Assembly: GCA_015680685.1 (NCBI GenBank)
Contig: MNCI01004046.1
Location: 211,428 to 274,915 of the forward strand
DNA from: Gnetum montanum
Lineage: Eukaryota > Streptophyta > Gnetopsida > Gnetales > Gnetaceae
Length of the DNA: 63,488 nt
Direction: 5' to 3'
Shown here: piece by piece, positions 58,161 through 63,488 of the stretch
How positions within the stretch are numbered: the stretch's first letter is position 1
Layout of the letters: every line of letters begins with the position of its first letter
Notes under the pieces: model-generated
What the model saw: the letters and a program-made list of their open reading frames with translations, nothing else
Database searches by the model: none
What the model was told of the DNA's origin: nothing
Position numbers and translations under genes: made by a program

Positions 58161-59715
58161 CATATGATAATGTTTTAGTTTCAAATGACAATTTGATTGC
58201 TTATGTCCAAACTTACCACAATAGTAACACTTAAGTTTTCTTACTTGAGCAAGATGATCAAGCCTTGAAGTGTAATCCGATATGGATGATTGCTTTAGAA
58301 TAACTTTGGTTGTTGATGACTTCCTAGTCCACTTTTTTTATGTGGATTTTTTCCTTATCCTAGGAATTTTTAATGGGCTTCCTTCCCTTTAACAAGTATC
58401 TCATTTATAAGCTTTGTATGTTCAAGTAGTTTCAAAATCTTCTCATACGAGGACATTAGCTTTTGATTCTCAAGCTTGAGGTCTTAGTTTTCTTCTGAGA
58501 TATTCATGTATTTTTGATTGAGTTGAGATAACTCTAAATCTTGATCATTTAAGGCCTTTTTTAATTTAATGCATAAACTTTGAAAGGATAAAATCTCATT
58601 GCATAATAAGTCATACCTTTCTTCAATAGTTCCTTTAGGTTCTTTGATTTCCATTGTTGGATCATCATCAACAAGGATCATACAAATAAGATGTGATCTT
58701 AAGGAGGAATCATCTGTTTCTTCTTCACTTTGTTCATTGTCCCAGTTGGCATAGAAATTTTTCTTTTTCATATCAACTCCAAATTAGTCCTTCTTTGATA
58801 ATCTATAACACTAGGACATTCAGAGGCCACATAGCCTCTACCATCACAAACTCAACATTCTATAGATGATGCATCAAGATTTGAACTTTTAAAATTCTTA
58901 GCTTTTTCCTTACCTTTTATGATAGGTTGGTTGAAGCTTTTGCCTTTTCTTGCAAGTAATCTTTGAACTCTCCTTCAAAAGAGAGGCAATTCATCTTCGC
59001 TATTCACTTCATGTTCATGTGGTTCCTTCTTCTTTGATGAACTCTTAATGGCAATGGAATTTTCTTTAATTTCACCTTCTCTTATGAGATTCATCTCATA
59101 TGCTATTAGTGCAACTTTTAGCTCTTCAAATTTCAAGATTGAAAAATTCATGATTTTCTCCATGGTTGTTACTTTGGATTTGAATTCAAGTTAAAAGGTT
59201 CTTATCATTTTGATGATAACATCAATTTCGAGTAGAACCTTACCCATTCCTTAATGGATACAAAAATATTATTGGCTCTTGAAAAGTAATCTTTTATTTT
59301 CTCTCCTTCTTCCACTTTTAATTTATCATTCTCACTTTGCAAAACTAGAAGCTTTAATTATTTTACAATTAATGTACCTTCATATGTTGCTTCTAGAATT
59401 TTCCAAAATTTTTTAGTGGTTTTGCACCTAGCTACTCTATTAAATTCAGATATACTCAAAGCATAATAAAGATAATTCTTTTCTTTTGAATCAAACATGA
59501 ATTTATCTATTTCATTTTTTGTTCATTTGCTTCTTGGCTTGGTAGCTCTACTAGTACTATTTATGTGCATTATGTAACCTTCAAGAATAAACTCCCAAAC
59601 TTTGAACACCATGGATTCAAAGATTCCTTGCATTTTATATTTCTAGTATGCAAAGTTGATGTCATTGAACATCGATGGATTGGTGTTTGATGTCCATTCC
59701 ATTGTTTACTCTTGA
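58161..59715 (-). pseudogene. Ty1/copia gag of element G with two zinc knuckles
   Basis: It starts near 59700 with PSMFNDINFAY and KYKMQGIFESM, the typical beginning of plant copia Gag, then the capsid-like core (FDSKEKNYLYYALS, VARCKTTKKFWKILEATYEG, LQSENDKLKVEEGE). The stretch 59163-58975 is open (ILKFEELKVALIAYEMNL). A first knuckle, EC-VCDGRGYVASECP, is at about 58850-58805. An acidic segment and a coiled-coil-like stretch (open 58771-58484) precede a second, intact CCHC knuckle, CYYCGKFGHKQSNC, near 58230-58185. Gag packages the element RNA. Stops and frameshifts are present. No protease or integrase follows. Confidence 0.85.
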
Positions 59716-59734
59716 GATATTAAGCTCCAAAAAT

Positions 59735-59759
59735 AAGAGCACCACACTCTGATATCACT
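59735..59759 (-). promoter_or_regulatory. Primer-binding site of element G
   Basis: In element sense the LTR end is followed by TGATATCAGAGTG, close to the TGGTATCAGAGC site complementary to initiator tRNA-Met used by many copia elements. Confidence 0.65.
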
Positions 59760-60902
59760 TGAGAACTGAAAACTTAGAAGGAGGATTAAATACATACCCC
59801 AATTCAAACAACCAAGACATCAAAAACAAAAACAAAAAATTTATGTGGTTCTCAAACTTGGATATGTCCACACTTGGAGGATAGAATCCTTGCATACCTT
59901 CAAACTTTGTTTCTTCAAAAAGTGGTTTAAAGGACACCACAACCTTTACAATGTTTGAGCTTCACTCAAAGTGTTTTTTCACTACAAACATACTCAAAAC
60001 CAAAAGGTCCCAACAAGCTTAAGATGTGGTCTCAAGAATTCCACAACCTTTATAAAGATGTAAGCTATACTTGGAGTGTTTTCATGTTGGAAACACACTC
60101 AACCATGCAAGGTCCCAACAAGCTTACAAGATGACTTATAGAAAGAAGCACATCAACCCCACAAGGCTATAAAGAGAGAAAGAATTGAAGAGAGAATGTA
60201 ACTAACTTTACAAATACCTCACATGTAGATGCACATATGAAAATTCATAATAATTTACAAATGATGGAAACAATGAGAAATAAAGCTAATAGACAATAAT
60301 AGATATATCAAACAATAGTGTTTGCATAGTGCATGTACATTTTCCAACAATTTCACTTTGTTTTATAGCCTTTTACTTTTCAAATCCTCCTCAAAATTTG
60401 TGCAATTGCTAGGAAATGGCTAGTTGGAATGTCTCATTTGTGCTCAGAGCATCTATCTGTAAATAGCCTTCATTTAGGTGGGATGTTCCACAAAAAATTA
60501 GGATGTCCTAGCTAGGATTTCCCAATAGCAATTGGAACATCTATTGTTTATTTGGGACATCTGACCTACAACTGTACTTTGAAGTCTAGGACATTCTTTT
60601 GACATTTGTGATGTCTTGGTAGATCTCGAAACATCTTCTTTTGGCTTCTAGACTTTGTTTTCTAATTTAGACTTTGTGTCATCTCATATTAGCATCCTAG
60701 CTCTCATTTTGTCATTCCAATTCTCATTTTTTTCATCCCAGTTTTTGTCTTGAAAACTCAAATCTCATTGTCCCAATCTCATCTTGTGACTTTGAAGCTC
60801 ACAATTGTGTTCTTGTCATATTCTTCCTTAGCCCTGCAAGATCACAAGCACATTTTCTACATTCTCCATTTTCTAAGGTTTTGACATACCAAAAGGTCAA
60901 TA
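59760..60902 (-). repeat. 5' LTR of element G
   Basis: About 1.14 kb, colinear with 54282-55445. Its inner end (on + TGAGAACTGAAAAC) is a little shorter than the outer end of the other LTR. Confidence 0.88.
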
Positions 60903-60992
60903 ATTGGTTCTAACCATGAGCTTTGTAACATAAGCTTCATCTTCTATCTTGTTTCAAGTGGCATCAAGGTGTTTTCCTCTACCATGAAGGTT

Positions 60993-61382
60993 TTCTAGCC
61001 CTTCATGCATGTGTTTAACATAGATCTTAGTCACGANCTTAAATCACCAAATTTGAATCTTAATAATTGATAATCATACTTGAATAAACCATAAAGAATA
61101 GCCACTTAGTAAGATCTATGCAATTATATATCAAATACTTAGGTACAAAACCTTGATGTATAAGTTACAATAGATATATAAGTAAACCACAAGAACCATT
61201 TTAAAAATCCATAACATGGCTCTAAAATAGAATAATTCTTGAATCCTTAGTTTTCAAAGCATCATTAATCACCAATGCTCTTGTAATACACTATGATTGA
61301 GCAACTGCAACATCACCAAGAACCTTCCTCCAAGCCTCGTGACTAAGATCTATGTTAAACACATGCATGAAGGGCTAGAACN
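60993..61382. repeat. 44 bp perfect inverted repeat bounded by assembly Ns
   Basis: 60993-61036 is the exact reverse complement of 61337-61380. Single Ns stand at 61037 and 61382. The piece between the Ns would overlap the left flank by exactly 44 bp if turned round, which points to a contig placed in the wrong orientation rather than to a biological hairpin. Confidence 0.75.
61213..61375 (-). pseudogene. Unidentified coding-like fragment
   Basis: Read on the minus strand it gives FMHVFNIDLSHEAWRKVLGD, then VAVAQS, stop, CITRALVINDALKTKDSRII. Both internal stops are TAG. The composition is protein-like, but I do not recognise a family. If the block is misoriented, its true direction is the same as the left flank read on +. 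Confidence 0.3.
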
Positions 61383-62430
61383 AATGGATATTTATGAATT
61401 TCAATCATGTTTCTTTAAGTGATTTTATAATTTATCTATGGTACAATTTGGGATATGATAATAAGAAATAATTAAAGACAACCACTTGAACACTAAACCT
61501 TAACAAAATTAGAACCCATAAAAGAAAATACCAAAAGGCTTCCAACAAAGTCCTAGATTCTCTAGAACCTGATGTGAATCTTCTAAGTTATAGCTTGTCC
61601 AACACCAACTTTCCAATATCCTAGATATCATGAAAATCAGCTAAGAAATGGAGGAAAGCCAAGGAAAAGTAGAAATTTTTTTAAAAAAAGAGGCATGATC
61701 AAGAACAGGAGAATTGGAAAATGGTTTATGTTTTAATTATAAACAAAATATATTAACTTTACTTTGGTTTTACTTTTCTAATGTTTTCCAATAATTTCCC
61801 CATCCCAACTGATAATAAGATACCCACACTCTATGAAATGCTCTTAGGACATCTTATTAAAATACCTATTTAACCTATAATTTATACCACACATCCATGA
61901 GATCAAACGAGCATCATAACTTATGCCATCTAGCCACATGACTCTACATGCATAATATAATAAACATCATAACTGTTGACACATTTAGCCATTTCATGGA
62001 GCAGCAAAGATGATAAAATATGAATAAGTCACAAAGGATAATCAAGAGAAATATACATGTTGGTTGTGCTTTATTGATATTTTAATACTTTGATGTTCAA
62101 GAAGAATTGTTAAAGGAAGATAGAGTTTTTCAAATGATAAGGAAAATTCATCATGCTCCTTTGGAAAATGAAGGATGAAAAACAAGTGGAAAGCTAAAAG
62201 AGTCGATCCCCGTTTACGGATGTATCAAGGAAAATATCAAAGTTAATATACTAAGGTTTTAATAATGTTTTTTATGGCAAGGAAAAAACGCAAACATAGT
62301 TCCAACCCTTGTACGCAATGGAAAAAAGATGGAGGAAAGAAAAACAGTCCAAAAGAATGCTAGTTTTTCGTTACAGAAATTGCAGGAATCGCATTAATCC
62401 TAACGTAGAAGAATGCAAGGGTTTTTGCTC
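61383..62430. other. Featureless A/T-rich interval
   Basis: I see no gene, repeat pair or LTR here. It contains no long open frame, and sequence similarity to the elements to the left is not evident. Confidence 0.5.
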
Positions 62431-63160
62431 TGAAATGTTTTTCTATTTCGTGTAAAATTAACTATTCTTTTTACCCAAATCAGCGGTATCTCTGCTGGCC
62501 ACATTGTGCCGAAATTTCTTCTGCAAGGACACAAATTCAAAGAAGAGGGACTCACATCTGAATTCAAGCTTTATACAGTTGATTCGCCTACCTCCAATGA
62601 CGCCGATGTGTGCCACGCCGCGTAACTCAGAAAAGCAGACATCAGCATTAAAATAGCAAACCATAAGCAGCGTTGGCCTCCCGTGCCAGGGCAAACGGAG
62701 TCACCAAGACCTCCGCGCAGATGCCGTGCTGCCGAACCCTCGCCATTAAATTTTAAAAAAACAAACAAAAGGGTGCTCTACCACAGCAACAGATCTACGA
62801 TGCGATTGCTCTAAACCCTAAAATCAATGGCAGGAATTTTGAAGAACGATTTACAAAAACATGAAAATGCAGGAAGCCCTAGCAAATTTGGGGCAAAACA
62901 AAACAATTTAGGCAATCGAAACCCTATGATCTAGGGCTATCCATCCAGTGAATTACGTCTGTTTCTAGATCTTTCTCCCAGTAACCAAACGTAGCAACGG
63001 TGCCGAGTGCAGCTGCTGAGCCTTCTCCCACGGTGGTGGTTGCTAACGATCCTGGACAGGAGCGGGATATTTCTAAAATGTTTGATAACTGTTCCAGGTC
63101 TAGCGCCCTTGCATTCGGGCTTAAAGTTTCAAATTTGATTTTTTCGGTCATTTTTACATA
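62431..63160. other. CpG-retaining, gene-like island (product unknown)
   Basis: Unlike the rest of the window, this stretch keeps many CpGs and has clean open frames on both strands. Minus: 63151-62924 (MTEKIKFETLSPNARALDLE), 62768-62571 and 62694-62458. Plus: 62434-62625 (ISGISAGHIVPKFLLQGHKF), 62827-62934 (MAGILKNDLQKHENAGSPSK, 35 codons), and about 62990-63170 (ATVPSAAAEPSPTVVVANDP). A telo-box-like CTAAACCCTAAA at 62811-62822 lies just before the + strand ATG, as in many plant 5' leaders. Splice-like borders exist on both strands (for example CTTTCTCCCAG ending near 62981 on +). I cannot decide the coding strand or the family. It may be the edge of a low-copy host gene or a captured gene fragment. 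Confidence 0.4.
62811..62822 (+). promoter_or_regulatory. Telo-box-like motif
   Basis: CTAAACCCTAAA ends 5 bp before the ATG at 62827. AAACCCTA motifs are common in plant promoters and leaders of growth-related genes. A second AAACCCTA lies at 62920-62927. Confidence 0.4.
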
Positions 63161-63319
63161 TCCACTAAATATTTAAGAACAAGGCACCCACAACATTTAT
63201 TCCAAGGTAAATGTTGTATTATCATCTTGTTATTAAAACATTAAGAGCTCCATAAGCATCCTCCAAATCCTAGAACAAAGCAAAGATTATTGATATACTT
63301 GTGAACAATTATGTGAGAT
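63161..63319. other. A/T-rich flank
   Basis: No feature is recognised between the gene-like island and the presumed LTR start. Confidence 0.4.
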
Positions 63320-63488
63320 TGTTGGAATTATTTTTCATAAACAATATTTATCTATTCCCTAACTTCCTAACTTCCTAAGTTAAATACTCCCTAACTTGTT
63401 GGGCAAGTCACTTGGGAGAGAAGTTAGGTGAGATATTTTTCCTATGTAACTACCTTTGACACCTATAAAAGGGCTTCAAGGTAGAGAT
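63320..63488 (+). repeat. Start of an LTR, cut by the window edge
   Basis: TGTTGGAATTATTTTTCATA has the TGTTGG start common in copia-type LTRs. CTATAAAAGG at 63468-63477 lies about 150 bp in and would be the TATA box. A tandem CTAACTTC and a GGGCAAGTCACTTGGGAGAG stretch lie between. No partner is in the window, so the call is tentative. Confidence 0.4.

Larger units (their letters stand above)
54277..60907 (-). mobile_element. Element G: Ty1/copia-type element lacking pol
   Basis: The body is 54282-60902 with ATTGG at 54277-54281 and 60903-60907. In element sense: 5' LTR (60902-59760), degraded iMet-type primer site, copia gag with two zinc knuckles, an accessory ORF, a polypurine tract AAAAAGGGGGAGAT and 3' LTR (55445-54282). 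No integrase or RT signature is visible in the 4.3 kb interior. With the ATTGG duplication the LTRs begin TATTG and end in ATTA rather than TG...CA. An alternative boundary with TG...CA gives a poorer duplication. Confidence 0.78.

Noticed and set aside
60993-61380. Inverted repeat as terminal inverted repeats of a DNA transposon
   Set aside because: There is no target duplication or transposon-like terminus, and each boundary carries an assembly N.
1-63488. tRNA, rRNA or small RNA genes
   Set aside because: I saw no cloverleaf with A and B boxes and no rRNA-like block. The tRNA-like matches are primer-binding sites.

Overview
The window looks like heterochromatic, gene-poor DNA of a large-genome seed plant. 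It holds almost no intact coding sequence. About 60 of the 63.5 kb consists of nested, decayed LTR retrotransposons. Lineages present are Tat-type Ty3/gypsy elements with a second, plant-type RNase H, Athila-like Ty3/gypsy elements without pol, and a Ty1/copia element. The very large LTRs, heavy point decay and stop codons of mostly CAG-to-TAG type suggest an old methylated repeat landscape. A conifer or other gymnosperm is plausible, but nothing in the sequence fixes the species. Single Ns at 17786, 61037 and 61382 mark assembly joins.

Layout. 1-4694: 3' half of a Tat-like element (A) with its 3' LTR. 4695-18394 plus 35239-37420: a second Tat-like element (B, + strand), broken by two insertions: D (5307-11206, Athila-like, + strand, perfect ATATG target duplication) and C (18395-35233, Tat-like, minus strand, 16.8 kb, perfect AAATC duplication). 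37421-45024: an Athila-like element (E, + strand) missing both ends. 45025-54229: F, an Athila-like element (minus) inserted into E, with near-matching ATAGA/ATAGG duplications. 54282-60902: G, a copia element (minus) with ATTGG duplications. 60903-63488: an assembly inverted repeat, a featureless stretch, a short CpG-retaining gene-like island at 62.43-63.16 kb, and the start of another LTR at the right edge.

How the parts work together. The Tat-like elements carry gag, protease, RT, RNase H, archaeal-type RNase H and integrase on one strand. Between protease and RT, C carries an antisense, apparently intron-containing gene with its own TATA box. The same antisense frame is recognisable in B. 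Athila-like D, E and F carry gag (E also protease), no RT or integrase, a conserved hairpin spacer, and a second frame I call the accessory ORF. That frame begins at a conserved splice acceptor and ends in a long coiled coil. Copia element G has the same plan (gag, no pol, then a frame resembling the same accessory ORF). The recurring accessory ORF across unrelated retrotransposon families, twice in place of pol and once antisense, is the most interesting signal in the window. Alignments were made by eye, and all coding regions are broken.
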